Source of the DNA: Terebella lapidaria
Taxonomy: Eukaryota; Annelida; Polychaeta; Terebellida; Terebellidae
DNA: 64,000 bases
Direction of reading: 5' to 3'
NCBI GenBank assembly: GCA_949152475.1
Contig: OX424556.1
Location: 57,432,451 to 57,496,450 of the forward strand
The notes under the pieces were generated by a model. That model was not told the DNA's origin. It was given only the letters and a program-made list of their open reading frames with translations, and ran no database searches. Below are positions 13,701-25,000 of this stretch, piece after piece. The stretch's first letter is position 1, and each line of letters begins with the position of its first letter. Made by a program: the position numbers and the translations under genes.

Positions 13701-16700
13701 TCAAAGGCCAAATTTAAGGTCACCATACAAATCGACATATACCGGTATGACTTCCTATTTGAAAGTGTCAATATCGAAGCCCAATCTTCAGGCTTTCTAT
13801 GAGTACAGTTCTGGCAGCTCCCATTATGAAGGAAAAAAGTACCCAAAATTTTTCAAGTCCAAAATTTTTTGAAAAATTTAAAAAAAATTTTTTTGGCACA
13901 AAAATGGCCCAAAATGGATAGTAATACGATTTGGGGCAAACAAATGTTTTTTGCCCACCCGTCAACAATTCAAAATGGCCGCCACACGCAGACCAGTGAT
14001 TCAAGGGCAACCAAACTTACACATATCACTGAGGTATATAAGGGGAATCTTTAGAAACCAAAAACTCAAAACTGACTGGACAGTTTTTGAGAAAATGGCC
14101 GTCAAAGTTCAAAATTGAGCATTTTTCGTATAGGGCCGGTAACATGAAATACTTCCCTCTTGAAATAATTTTAGGCAGTTTTGTTTAAAACTTCAGAAAG
14201 ATTCGCCCCAAAGCTTTAGAGATATAAATTTAGACGGATCAGGGACGATAGACACAACACCATGGCAATAGGTTATCAGACCAAAGATATGGTACCGGTA
14301 ACCCAATAATGTAGATGGACAACGATGATGACAGTTTGTAGCATAACCAGAAAATGAATGATATATCTGAAATATGAATTTGCGAATGACTGATCATGAT
14401 AAAAAAAAGTTCGTTATTTCTTCTACAGCTTTTACAATTTTCATCTAAATATCATCTTATAATATTGCACACAAGTTATACCCACGCCGTGTAGCTGTAC
14501 TCGATGTGTTCAAATTCCTCGCGCACCATCACAGCATCATAGGAACCTTCCTGGTGACGTCGCAAAAATTTCATAACAGAGTTTCTCTGCAATAAAAAGC
14601 ACTGGGATACTAGTGATGGAATAGCAGATGGGATAGTAGATGTGCATGATGTGAGGGACTCCACCAACGAGCACTGCCTTCTAAAGACCACTTGATGTCA
14701 ATGCATGATTCTACCTTGAATTTGACATTATATTGATCAGCTATTTGATACTGCAGATATGACTTCATCATTGGATTGGTAAAATTAGCCCAAGGGCTAA
14801 GATCGGTTACCAGACAACTTTGGTTTTAAGCATTGCAGGCGACATATGACTTTGACATTTACCAAACAAGGTCATCTTTGTGAACTTCAATGTCACCATT
14901 AGGTATGCTGCATATGACTTTATATATGTTCATAATACAAACATATAAGCTCTATCAACAAGTATTTTGTCTGTAGAGGCCAATTTACACATGTCAGGTC
15001 AGGCAAGATTTCGTTTAAGGTCAAGTTCAAGGTCACCAAAAGATGTGCCATATATACATGACTTCTTATAAGCTTATACACAATCCTAACCTGTGCATGT
15101 ATTCAAGCCTCAATGGCCAATTTACACATTTCATGTCAGACATTTAGCATTCAAGGTCATCCGAGATCAAGCTCAAGGTCAACATTAGTTGTGCCATATA
15201 TGACCTCCTATGTGCTCATAATGCAAACATAAGCCTTATACAAGCGTTTCATCTGTAAAAGCAGATTTGGGCAGTTTTTTACCCGAAAAACGCTGTTTTG
15301 ACCTTTCAAGGTCATCAAAGGTCAAATTCAAAGTCACCACACAAATCGCCATATATGACTTCCCATTTGAAAGTGCCAATATCTAAGCTCTATCTTCATG
15401 ATGAGTACAGTCCTGGCAGGTTCCATTTTGAAAGAAAATAGTGCAGATTATTTTGTCTAAAATATTTTTCACCTTTTGCCTAGAAATGACCCAAAATGGA
15501 TAGTAATGCGATTAGGGGCAAAAAATTAGGCCAAGGGCCAAAGATAGGTTACCGGACAATGTTTAATATTTTAGGTGTTAGCCAGGTCACTGGTTGAATT
15601 CAAGGTCAAGAGAATATTCAGCATATATAACATTAAGCATATATCATGTCCACAGTTGATTGCTAAGCTGTAAGTTCAATAATCAGAGAGATATTAGCAA
15701 TTTTATGCTGTAGCCTTGAAAATGAAGGGGCAAAGGTCAAATTCAAGGTCATCAAAATATTCAGTGTACATTGTATATCATTTTCTATATCATGTATATC
15801 ATGTCCACAATTGATTCCCAAGCCATACAGTCAATAGAGGAGCAAGATATGAGCAAATATTTTTTTGGTCGACCCGTCAAAAAATTTAAATGGCCGCCAC
15901 AGGGAGACAGGTAATTCAAGGAGGACAAAACTTATACATGTCACAAAGGTACACTAGAGGAATCGTTTGAAACAAAAATTTCAAAACTGATCAGACAGTT
16001 TTTGAGAAAATGGCCGCCAAATTGAGCATTTTTTGACGAAAACGGCCGCCATTTTGAGAAAAATAAAAATTAGCCCAAGGGCTAAGAAAGGTTACCGGAC
16101 AATATATATTTTAGATATTAGTATTTTGTCCCGTGACCTTTAAAAAACGTCATTGGTCAATTCAAGGACACGATAATATTCGGCATATGTCATTTCTAGT
16201 ATGTCCACAATTAATTCCTAAGCTGTGAAGTCAATAATAAGCGAGATATTAGCCATTATGTCCTGTGACCTTGAAAATGAGGTCAAAGGTCGAATTCAAG
16301 GTCATAGCAATATTCAGCATATATCATTTCCTATATGTTCATAATTGATTCCTAAGCTGTAAAGTCCATAATGAGCAAGCCATTAGCCATTTTGTCCTGT
16401 GACCTTGGAAATTAGATCAAAGGTGAAGTTCAAGGTCATGACAATGTTCAGAATATATCATTTTCTATATGTCCCCAATTGATTGCTAAGCTGTAAAGTC
16501 GATAAAAAGCGAGATATTACCCATTTCGTTCTCTGACCTTGAAAATGAGGTCAAAGGTCAAATTCAGGGTCATAGCAATATTCAGCATATATCATTTCCT
16601 ATATGTTCATAATTGATTCCTAAGCTGTAAAATCGATAATAAGCGAGATATTAGCCATTTTGTCCTGTGACTTTGAAAATGAGATCAAAGGTCAAATTCA

Positions 16701-19700
16701 AGGTCATGACAATAATCTGCATATATCATTTCCTATAAGTTCATAATTGATTCCTACACTGTAAAGTCAATAATAAGCGAGATATTAGCCATTTTGTGCT
16801 CTGACCTTGAAACTGAGGTCAGAAGTCAAATTCAAGGTCACGAGAATATTCAGCATATATCATTTCCTATATGTCCACAATTGATCCCTAAGCTGTAAAA
16901 TCGATAATAAGGGAGATATTAGCCATTCTGTGGTGTGACCTTGAAAATGAGGTCAAAGGTCAAATTCAAGGTCATCAGAATATTCGGCATATATCATTTC
17001 CTATATGTCCACAATTGGTTCCTAAGCTGTAAAGTCGTTAATAAGCAAGATATTAGACATTTTGTGCTCTGACCTTGAAACCGAGGTCAGAGGTCAAATT
17101 CAAGACCCTGAGAATATTCAGCATATATCATTTCCTATATGTCCACAATTGATTCCTAGTCTCTAATCTCAATATTAGGTGAGATATTAGGCTTAATGTG
17201 TCCCATTGTAAAGCATAGGAGAATTTAACATGGGAAAGTCCCATTTGGGCCGAGTTTGGGCCCAAAATGGCCCACTTCGAGCGATTCAAGGGCAACGAAA
17301 TTTATACGTGTCACAGGGGTACATATGAGGAGTGTTATGCATTGATAAGAAAAATAGGTACTGAACTGATTCTGAGAAAACGACCGTCAAAGTCCAAAAT
17401 TGGCCATTTTTCGACGAAAATGGCCCTCTGACCTTGAAACCGAGGTCAGAGGTCAAATTCAAGGTCACCAGAATATTCAGGATATATCATTTCCTATATG
17501 TGCACAATTGATTCCTAGTCTCTAATCTCAAAATTAAGTGAGATATTAGGCTTAATTGTGTCCCATTATAAAGCATAGGAGAATTTAACATGGGAGAGTC
17601 CCATTTGGGCCGAGTTTGGGCCCAAAATGGCCCACTTCGAGCGATTCAAGGGCAACGAAATTTATACATGTCACAGGGGCACATAGGAGGAGTGTTATGC
17701 ATCAATAAGAAAAAAAGTTACTGATAAGATTTTGAGAAAATGACTGTCAAAGTCCAAAATTGGCCATTTTTCGACGAAAACGGCCGCCATTTTGAAAAAA
17801 ATTGGAAAATCAGAAAACTATAAAAATATTTTTAGGTATTTTTGTGCAAAATTTCAGAAATATTCCATCATAAACTTTAAAGATAAAAATGTGAACGGAC
17901 GGACGGACGGACGGACGGACGGACGGACGACGGACGCTGGACGCAACGCCATGGCAATAGGTTATCGGACCAAAGGTCCGGTAACCTAAAAAGTTACTGA
18001 ACAGATTTTGAGAAAACGACCGTCAAAGTCCAAAATTGGCCATTTTTCGACGAAAACGGCCGCTCTGACCTTGAAACCGAGGTCAGAGGTCAAATTCAAG
18101 GTCACGACAATATTCAGCATATATCATTTCCTATATGTCCACAATTGATTCCTAGTCTCTAATCTCAATATTAAGTGAGATATAAGACATAATGTGTCCC
18201 ATTATAAAGCATAGGAGAATTTAACATGGGAAAGTCCCATTTGGGCCGAGTTTGGCCCAAAATGGCCCACTTCGAGCGATTCAAGCGCAACGAAACTTAT
18301 ACACATCACAGGAGTATATATGAGGAGTGTTATGTATCAAAAAGAAAAAAAGTTACTGAACAGTTTTTGAGAAAATGGCCGCCAAAGTCCAAAATCAGGC
18401 ATTTTTCGACGAAAACGGCCGCCATTTTGAAAAAAATGCGAAAATCAAAAAACTAAAAAATACCTCCCTCTCGAAATATTTTTAGGCATTTTTGTGCAAA
18501 ATTTCAGAAAAATTCGTCCGTAAACAAAAAAGATAAAAATGTTAACAGAGGGACGACGGACGACGGACGGACGGATAGACGGACGACGGACGCAACGCCA
18601 TGGCAATAGGTTATCGGACCATAGGTCCGGTAACCTAAAAACCTAGAAATACCTCCTTCTCGAATTATTTTAAGATATCTTGACCCAAATTTTCGGAAAG
18701 ATTGAACAGTACACTTTAAAGCTAAAAATGTGAACGGATGATGGACGCAACACGATGGCAATAGGTGATCAAACCATAGGTCAGGTAACCTAAAAATGTG
18801 GACGACGGACGCAACGTCACGACAGTAGGTTATCAGACCAAAGGTGCGGTAACCTGAAATTATTAGAATCGTAAGAGGTTTGCAACCTGCAGCGTCCACA
18901 AGGAAATCTGTAAGGTGGCAGATGTGGCGGTGGCACGACGAACGCAAATCCATGGTATCCAACAAACTTTGATCAGGGGGTTCAAAAAGCACATTGTACA
19001 ATGTGGATTCAACTAATGAATTAATATATTCACCTCTACTTCTGGCATGTTCCAAAACACAACAGATCCATCCCTGAAATCATAAAATAAACATTCTGTC
19101 GCTACTGGTAACGAAGGTATATATCTTTGTGCCCTTATTGTATAATCCGACTAAACTACACATTCAGCCGCTACTGGTGACGAAAGGTATGCCTCTGAGA
19201 CCTTACCAAGTAATCGGACTGAACTACACGTTCTGTCACCACTGGAGACAAAGTATATCTCTGGACCCTTACATCTCCCATTCCTTATCACCCAATCTGA
19301 ATAGACTAGAAGTTCTGTCACTAATGGTGACAAAGGTATATCTTTGAGAGAACTAGAAGTTCTGTCACTACCAGTGACAAAAGTTATCTCTGGGCCAATC
19401 GCCGATGACCGTATGCTTGTCCCTGAGGCCCTATCATCCATGTCACTCAAATTATGTTCATACAGAATATCATCAGAAACACATAAGAGACGAGTGTCTG
19501 ATATCATTGATGTCCACTCAGTTTCTTTCATCAATGTCAGGAATAAATGTTTAGAACTCAATCATTTTAATAAATGCAGTAGTACTCCTAACAGAAAACA
19601 TGAATGCATAGAATAAACAAGAACAATTGACTGCTTACTGATTTCACTTATTGGTCAAGATGAGATCACAAAGCTTCTATGACAAGTTAAAACAATAGGG

Positions 19701-21326
19701 TGGATCAGTAATCACAGATGTTCCTTGTTTTACTACAAATCACCTTGGGCCATGTTTTGATTGATAAAATCTTTAGCATGGGAGATGACTGAAACTGATG
19801 GCACATCCTGCTTTCTGTATAGCTCTCTGTAAAATGTTTAGAACTCAATCATTTTAATAAATGCAGTAGTACTCCTAACAGAAAACATGAATGCATAGAA
19901 TAAACAAGAACAATTGACTGCTTACTGATTTCACTTATTGGTCAAGATGAGATCACAAAGCTTCTATGACAAGTTAAAACAATAGGGTGGATCAGTAATC
20001 ACAGATGTTCCTTGTTTTACGACAAATCACCTTGGGCCATGTTTTGATTGATAAAATCTTTAGCATGGGAGATGACTGAAACTGATGGCACATCCTGCTT
20101 TCTGTATAGCTCTCTGTAAAATTTGACAGCAGAAAGTTGTTTCAAAAGAGGTGTCCCTCATTGCGCAAATCACTAGTGAACGAAACCACCCAAAATGAAC
20201 TGCGTCAAACGTTAGATCTTTTAATTTATTTATCATTTAAATTTATTTATCATTTTGATTTTTTATGTATATTTTGTGTGTAATTAATCGTAAATATGTG
20301 TAATTGTAATTATAATTGAACATTTCCATATCAGTATACATGTAATTGCAATTGTAATTGATTTTTTAGGTAATGAAATAAGGAATTGTAATTGCAATTG
20401 ACATGTGTTCCATCTGTAATTATAATTGTAATTGACCAAAGTAATTGAACCCAGCCCTGTCAAGGGATACAATAAAGATTTATCTGTTACTTACTTGAAG
20501 AAGAATATGATCCGAGTTTCATCCTCAATGCCATAAATAGCCTCAACATAAACTGCCTCATCCAGCATGTCTGAAAATGTTAATACTCATAGTATACAAT
20601 GCCATCCCAAACTGGGCAACAAAGGGACTATTGATTGACTACCGAATGTCTCATATAGTATAGTATGATGTATACACTGTACTGTAGAATGGGTATGGCA
20701 TGGTGTTAATGTATATTGTACCTTCAGGTAAATCCACATACTGGTACAATCCCTGTCGTATCAGCTCTCTCTTCAGCCTGGTAAGGTTGTATCTATCTGC
20801 AGTAGCATAAGCCAATACATCAAATACTTCCTGCAATATGAAATATGCATTTGGAGTAACCAAGTTTCTGAGCGATACTGTACATGACGTGTGGACACCA
20901 TACAAATTTGTCATCAATCAGCTGCCTCACCTGGTCTCTGGGAGGCAGGTCTTTGGACTTCTTACGCCTGACAATTCTTTTGGTGGTTAGTGGTGAGCCT
21001 TCCAGAGATGCCAGCTGGGATCTGATGTATAGCTGTTCTGCGGATAAAGCAGGTGCCCCAGGTGTACAGTAGAACCTGGACCATCGATGGCAAACATCTG
21101 TCCTTGGTCCGTGTCCTTGATAACTATATGGTTGAGTCCAAGGAAACGGATGGATGCGATTTGAGTACTTGAAGACTAGAGGTGATTGGCTGCCAAGACC
21201 CGAGGTCGCTGTGTGATGCAATCTTCGGATCTTTCTCAAGTTAAGTGATAAACATCCACAGTTGGAACTTTTCCTCGATGTCAAGTGTAGCAGCGCATGA
21301 CATATCTGCTTTCGACACAGCACCAT
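4607..21326 (-). CDS. RMND1: RMND1 homologue (DUF155 mitochondrial protein), 3' end off window
   Basis: RMND1 is a mitochondrial inner-membrane protein of the DUF155/Rmd1 family needed for mitochondrial translation. Nine coding exons on the minus strand join in phase: 21326-20931, 20830-20722, 20570-20495, 19073-19034, 14586-14486, 12583-12468, 7359-7295, 7001-6901 and 4731-4607, giving about 376 residues. Recognisable family blocks in order are AYATADRYNL, TRIIFFFKDGSVVFWNMPE, RNSVMKFLRRH, LERYAFSNALALS, VKLAIWEAMLDQYVDSIE, DLKDGRKIRLSEMDVLRK and DPPDPYWDREHLENLF. The human protein is about 449 residues, so some 70 C-terminal residues, including the usual membrane segment, should lie left of position 1. 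The first 130 residues are basic and poorly conserved, as expected for a mitochondrial targeting region. Introns are packed with repeats, and the intron after the 12468 exon is almost wholly minisatellite. Family identity is recalled, not searched; splice sites are inferred. Confidence 0.9.
4747..6890 (+). mobile_element. H1 element with nested H2 element (RMND1 intron)
   Basis: H1 begins with the hairpin TTAGACCAAGGTCTAA at 4747 and runs through four or five 134-bp monomers to about 5545. H2 begins at 5547 with the hairpin AGCACCAAGGGTGCT and gtagcttaccggcaatca, followed by two monomers of about 440 bp (near 5985 and 6425). Sequence before 5547 continues the H1 body, so H2 looks inserted in H1. 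The H2 tail reaches about 6880, next to RMND1 exon 8. Confidence 0.65.
6901..7001 (-). CDS. RMND1: RMND1 coding exon 8
   Basis: Acceptor ctgtgtcag, donor TTACG|gtgagt, 101 nt. It encodes SYSVGYDQDLKDGRKIRLSE and MDVLRKTGWLLHLR. The DGRKIRLSEMDV block matches the family's AGKKVKLSHEEV. Confidence 0.92.
7295..7359 (-). CDS. RMND1: RMND1 coding exon 7
   Basis: Acceptor tttgtag, donor CTTCAG|gtgagt, 65 nt. It encodes (V)KLAIWEAMLDQYVDSIEF then VLQ, matching the family's VKLAIWEASLDKFIESI. It lies about 190 bp beyond the far end of the minisatellite. Confidence 0.94.
7545..12467 (-). repeat. 74/78-bp minisatellite derived from RMND1 exon 6 donor
   Basis: About 65 head-to-tail units fill the RMND1 intron. 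Read on the minus strand, each unit has an exon-like part encoding ERYVFSNALALS (parent exon ERYAFSNALALS), the donor CAG|gtagc and about 28 nt of intron with a (GT)n run. Units are 78 bp with ACTG or 74 bp without it; the 78-bp form aligns without gaps to the parent exon and is probably ancestral. Rare variants have a 6-bp ccggta insertion. A block of about 460 bp is duplicated (shared aagctacatgtacctgac at 11451 and 11913). Long ORFs on both strands here are by-products of the 78-bp period. Confidence 0.95.
12468..12583 (-). CDS. RMND1: RMND1 coding exon 6, parent of the adjacent minisatellite
   Basis: Acceptor cctgtag, donor CTATCAG|gtagc, 116 nt. It encodes GPSRLQGDEICL, a variable acidic loop and LERYAFSNALALS, matching the family block around KFAFSNALCLS. 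The last 50 or so nt and the first 28 nt of the following intron are the parent of the tandem array that fills that intron. Confidence 0.93.
12814..14303 (+). mobile_element. H1 element (RMND1 intron)
   Basis: It begins with the perfect hairpin TTAGCCCAAGGGCTAA and aggttacc, continues through about five 134-bp monomers, then an H2-like stretch (13570-14200). It ends with atggcaataggttatcagacc and a decayed 3' hairpin plus ggtaacc near 14303. No coding capacity. Confidence 0.7.
14486..14586 (-). CDS. RMND1: RMND1 coding exon 5
   Basis: Acceptor ttattgcag, then RNSVMKFLRRHQEGSYDAVM and a segment ending HIEYSYTA. Two donors lie 4 nt apart: gtgggt after 14486 and gtataa after 14482. Only the first keeps the frame into the next exon, so I chose it. 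Confidence 0.9.
14785..18855 (+). mobile_element. Nested stack of H1 elements (RMND1 intron)
   Basis: H1 5' hairpins occur at 14785, 15526 and 16070. H1 3' ends (caataggttatcggacca, then GGTCCGGTAACCT) occur at about 17987, 18636, 18790 and 18855. This open-open-open, close-close-close order is what repeated self-insertion leaves. The 134-bp core (16085-17170) is best preserved. A GGAC tetranucleotide run lies at 17894-17930. No gene seen. Confidence 0.65.
18870..18990 (+). repeat. H4 family 3' end remnant
   Basis: It shares gcaaatccatggtatcc and caaactttgatcaggggg with the H4 ends at 1560 and 4450. It lies 44 bp before RMND1 exon 4 on the plus-strand map. Confidence 0.6.
19034..19073 (-). 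CDS. RMND1: RMND1 coding exon 4 (FWN motif)
   Basis: A small 40-nt exon between acceptor atttcag and donor GAG|gtgaat. It encodes DGSVVFWNMPEVE, which carries the family FWN signature. It is too short to be an ORF; phase 2 in and phase 0 out join both neighbours. Confidence 0.92.
19090..19400 (+). repeat. Degenerate 65-80-bp minisatellite beside RMND1 exon 4
   Basis: Five diverged units share ttctgtc, act-ggtgacaaaggtatat and ctctg words, starting about 17 bp beyond the exon's acceptor. They are much older than the other arrays in the window. Confidence 0.6.
19545..20118 (+). repeat. 287-bp recent tandem duplication
   Basis: Two units, 19545-19831 and 19832-20118, are nearly identical; I see one difference (ttttactac against ttttacgac). 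They lie in an RMND1 intron and do not code. Confidence 0.9.
20285..20455. repeat. AATTAC/GTAATTG-rich low-complexity interspersed repeat
   Basis: Many copies of gtaattgtaatt and its reverse complement alternate. This resembles dispersed AATTAC-type repeats of marine animals. It lies in an RMND1 intron. Confidence 0.5.
20495..20570 (-). CDS. RMND1: RMND1 coding exon 3
   Basis: Acceptor attttcag, donor TTCAA|gtaag, 76 nt. It encodes MLDEAVYVEAIYGIEDETR and then IIFFF(K), the hydrophobic strand preceding the FWN motif. Phases match on both sides. Confidence 0.93.
20722..20830 (-). CDS. RMND1: RMND1 coding exon 2
   Basis: Acceptor attgcag, donor GAAG|gtacaa, 109 nt ending in phase 1. It encodes EVFDVLAYATADRYNLTRLK and then a stretch ending QYVDLPE. 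This is the start of the conserved DUF155 domain (family pattern: AFATADEYHL, then LP). Confidence 0.92.
20931..21326 (-). CDS. RMND1: RMND1 coding exon 1 (N-terminal, targeting region)
   Basis: The exon has 132 codons from an ATG at 21326 to a donor CAG|gtgagg. The start MVLCRKQICHALLHLTSRK is basic and hydrophobic without early acidic residues, which suits a mitochondrial presequence. The reading frame stays open further upstream, but a good acceptor (ctacag) precedes position 21367, so I infer a 5'UTR intron and this ATG. The exon ends in phase 0 after KSKDLPPRDQ. Confidence 0.75.
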
Positions 21327-21474
21327 TTTCCTAACATTCTTGTGGGAGAGGGATAGCAGCGCCACACCTGTAGATAGATCGGTATTCTTCGTTTTCATGA
21401 AATAATGACAATGGCTAAAGAAGAATATTGAAGAAATGTATAGTGTTAAGCCAACTGCTTTTCTTTTGCGCAAA

Positions 21475-21889
21475 AATGGCCATTTGACCTTTCAAGATCA
21501 TTGAAGGTGAAATTCAAGCTCACCAGTGAAATCGCTATATAATTATGACTTCCCATTTAAATGTGCCACTATTTAAGCTTGAAGATATTTACTCCATACA
21601 TGTATTACTCCATTTCAGGTCAAGGTCAAAGTTCATACTATAGTACCCTATATGTTTGTCTATGGTCACGAGTCTGAAAATAATGTCCGTTTCACTCTAC
21701 ATGTACATGTACAACACAGCGTTTCCGAGATATCTATGAAAATAAAAAATACCGACTTGGCATAAAAATTTCTGGTCAAGTTCATCCCTAATACCTCTTT
21801 GACATGTTTTTCTAGGGTGACGAATCCAAAATAAGGTCTGTTTCCGAGATATGCAGGAAGCTTCAGGGATGACTCAGCTAAAACTAGAC
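21475..21889 (+). repeat. H2 fragment (21475-21600) and H3 fragment (21610-21889)
   Basis: The first part carries gacctttcaag and gacttcccatttaaatgtgc as in H2 monomers. The second carries diverged H3 monomer words (gtttccgagatat). It is probably an outer H3 copy interrupted by the one starting at 21890. Confidence 0.55.
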
Positions 21890-23475
21890 GTCAAGGCCTA
21901 AAGATGCCTTGGAGGCATTTCGTAAATATTGTAATATTTATAACATGTTTACCATGGGCTCTACAATGCTCTACGACACACTGTTTCCAAGATATCGACG
22001 AAACCGAAAAATGCTGAGGTCAAAGTTTATCCATAATACCCCTTAGACATGTTTGTCTAGTGCCACGAGTGCGAAAATAATGTCCGTTTTGCTCACTGTT
22101 TCCGAAATATCGACAAAAACGGAAAATGCTGACTCGGCAGAAAAATTCAAGGTCAAGGTCGAAGGTCATCCTTTATAGACTTGAGATATGTTTGTCCAGG
22201 GCGACGAGTCCGAAAATACTTCCGTTTCGCTCTACGACGCACCGTTTCCGAGATATCGACGAAAACGAAAAATGCCGACTCGGCAGAAAATTTCAAGGTC
22301 AAGGTCAAAGGTCATCCTTTGTACACTTTAGATATGTTTGTCTAGTGTCACAAGTGCGAAAATAACGTCCGTTCCGCTCTACGACACACCGTTTCCGAGA
22401 TATGGACGAAAACGAAGAATGCCGACTCGGCAGAAAAATCCAAGGTCAAGGTCGAAGGTCATCGTTAATACCCCTTGGACATGTTTGTCTAGGGCGACGA
22501 GTCCGAAAATAACGTCCGTTTCACTCTACGACGTACGGTTTCCGAGATATCGACGAAAACGAAAAATGCCGACTCGGCAGAAAAATTCAAGGTCAAGGTC
22601 AAAGTTCATCCATAATACCCTTTAGACAGTTTGTCTAGTGCCACGAGTGCGAAAATAACATCCGTTTCGCTGTACGATGCAACGTTTCCGAGATATCGAC
22701 GAAAACGAAAAATGCCGACTCGGCAGAAAAATTCAAGGTCAAGGTCAAAGGTCATCATTAGTATCCTTTAGACATGTTTGTCTAGGGCGACGAGTCCGAA
22801 AATAACGTCCGTTTCGCTCTATGACGCACCGTTTCCGAGATATCGACGAAAACGATAAATGCCGACTCGGCGAAAAAATTTTAGGTGATGGTCAAAGTTC
22901 ATCCATAATATCCCTTAGACATGTATGACTAGCGCCACGAGTCCGAAAATAACGTCCGTTTCGCTCTACGACGCACCGTTTCCGAGATATCGACGAAAAC
23001 GAAAAATGCCGACTCGGCAGAAAAATTCAAGGTCAAGGTCAAAGGTCATCCTTTGTACACTTTAGATATGTTTGTCTAGGGCGAGGAGTCCGAAAATAAT
23101 GTCTGTTTCGCTATACGACACACCGTTTCCGAGATATGCAGGAAACCTCAAGGATGACTGGGGGAAAACTCTTCCGACCTCTAGGTCAAAGGTCGTTTGA
23201 CGGATTGATCCCAAAATCAATAGGGTTCTTCCCTGTTGATATATGAACCTCCATGCAAAGTTCTGCAGCCATTGCCTACATACTTTTTAAGTTATTGTGC
23301 GGAAAGTTATTGTGCGGAATGTCTGACCAATGCTGAAAATTTGGCGAAGATACATCGAGGCAAACTAAAGTTATCAGTCATAAACCAGAACGGCGGGGAA
23401 AAAAAAAAAAAAAAAAAGGAAGAAAAAAATTCTGCTAAAACCATAAAGGCATTTCTTCCGAAATGCCTTAATTAG
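21890..23475 (+). mobile_element. H3 element copy 2
   Basis: It starts with ctagacgtcaaggcctaaag and ends with ccataaaggcatttcttccg plus aaatgcctt, the same ends as copy 1. About seven diverged 148-bp monomers lie between, again followed by an A-rich run at about 23399-23429. Confidence 0.75.
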
Positions 23476-23775
23476 GTCGAAAGTCGTTCGACGGATCTGC
23501 CTCAAAATCAATAGGCTACTTCTCTGGTGGTATATGAACCGCCATGCAATGTTCCACAGTCATTGCTCAAATACTTCTCAAGTTATCTTGCGGAATCTGG
23601 AAACATTGATTTCTTCCTCTCGGACCTCACAGACCCCGGAGCCAGCCCAAAACAATAGGCTTCTTCTACACAACATTACTAGTACTGACCAGCGGTGAAA
23701 ATTTGGCAAAGATACCTCAAGGCAAACTGAAGTTATCGTGCAAAAATCAAAAAGTGAAAAAAAAAAAAATTCTAA
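23476..23775 (+). repeat. H3 3'-region remnant (outer copy)
   Basis: It repeats the non-tandem 3' region of H3 (ccaaaatcaatagg-like word, ggtatatgaacc, tcctctcggacctcac) and ends in an A-rich run without the terminal hairpin. It fits as the tail of the outer copy begun at 21610. Confidence 0.55.
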
Positions 23776-23779
23776 ATTT

Positions 23780-24059
23780 ACTAAATCACTTACTAAATTT
23801 ATTCAGAGATTGAAAATAATTTACCAAGTATTTTCCAGCAAAACATTACAAAGGAAATGTACTAGTATGTGATTCTTAATGGTGTAAAGTGACCTACACC
23901 AAATATAGGCTCAGTTCTGATGCGAGGCAAAATGTTATTACGTTTATAAGCCCATGGGCCTATACAAAAGTAGTACTCCCCTTGTATTAGCCCATGAGCT
24001 TATCCAAAGAGGGGCTTAAATACGGGGATCCCGAGTAGGCCTATAATTGATAACAAATA
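23780..24059. other. Non-coding sequence, nothing recognised
   Basis: AT-rich sequence with a short repeated word (tataagcccatg, gtattagcccatgagc). No gene or known element is seen. Confidence 0.5.
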
Positions 24060-25000
24060 AAAATCATTCGAGCTCACGTTGGTCCTACTGAATTTAAATG
24101 TGTTGGTTTTCTGAATGTTGGAAATCGTGCCAAACAGTTAATGTTCAATCAGATGTTTAAAGTGTTTCACCTCCATGCACCCGTCTATATGTCAGGATGG
24201 TTCACAAGGTCCAACTCTAGTCACAATCACTCAAACGCAGCGCATAGCATAACTTTGTACTTCCTCAGGTCTCAGACAGGGCTGACATAATTTCTCGTAC
24301 CATGGGGTCAAAAGCTGGAATGATCTCCCAGTTAACATTAAGTCAATAAAATCTAAGTCCCATTTCAAAACACAGGTCAAGGCACACTTATTAGCTAGGC
24401 TACTTTAACTACTCGTGTACCACCTGTACAGTTTCACAGTTTACTCTTGTGTGCTTCACGGTTTACATGCTCTTTTTATAGGTATCTTTTATGTTTTTTT
24501 TTTCAGTGTAACATAGTCGATCCGTCCAAGATTCAACATCCTATTTACCTAGTCACCGGCCCATGGACCACTTTGGAAATATGTAGCAATACTTTAAAAG
24601 AGGACTTCCTATCAAATTCAAACGCAATTTGGTAACAAATGAGTTTCTCACACATTAATTCCGCTGTATGGCACATGTACGACAAAAAATTTTTGGTGTT
24701 TTTGATGTTATATCTTCCGTACGATTTGTTTGTACTGAACGAATATCTACATATTTCATATGTGAATGAAGCTTCGAGTCTTCTCCATTCAAATGCATTG
24801 AAATCTATATTGAAGTTTTAACAGTAAAATCATGGGTCGAAGCCAACACACATTCATTGATAGAAAGTCCACTTTTAAGTTCTATCCATGGCATGATCCA
24901 TGGTGTCACGTCTCATCATAACATGTATCAGTCATATCTCACCATCTGTACTGTATTATATGTTATATCTGTTGTCATACGTAAATAAATCAAATCAAAT
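24060..25000 (+). mobile_element. Decayed LINE 3' end (CR1/L2-like)
   Basis: Plus-strand translation gives FLNVGNRAKQLMFNQMFKVF and, after breaks, WNDLPVNIKSIKSKSHFK with VKAHLLARLL and a stop near 24407. This is the typical C-terminus of CR1/L2/Rex-type reverse transcriptases. The 3' end carries a short caaatcaaatcaaatc run near 24987, as these LINEs often do. Frameshifts and stops make it inactive. Confidence 0.7.

Noticed and set aside
18504..19055. 183-residue minus-strand ORF
   Set aside because: It runs through H1 and H4 3' ends and overlaps RMND1 exon 4 in a different frame; no domain.
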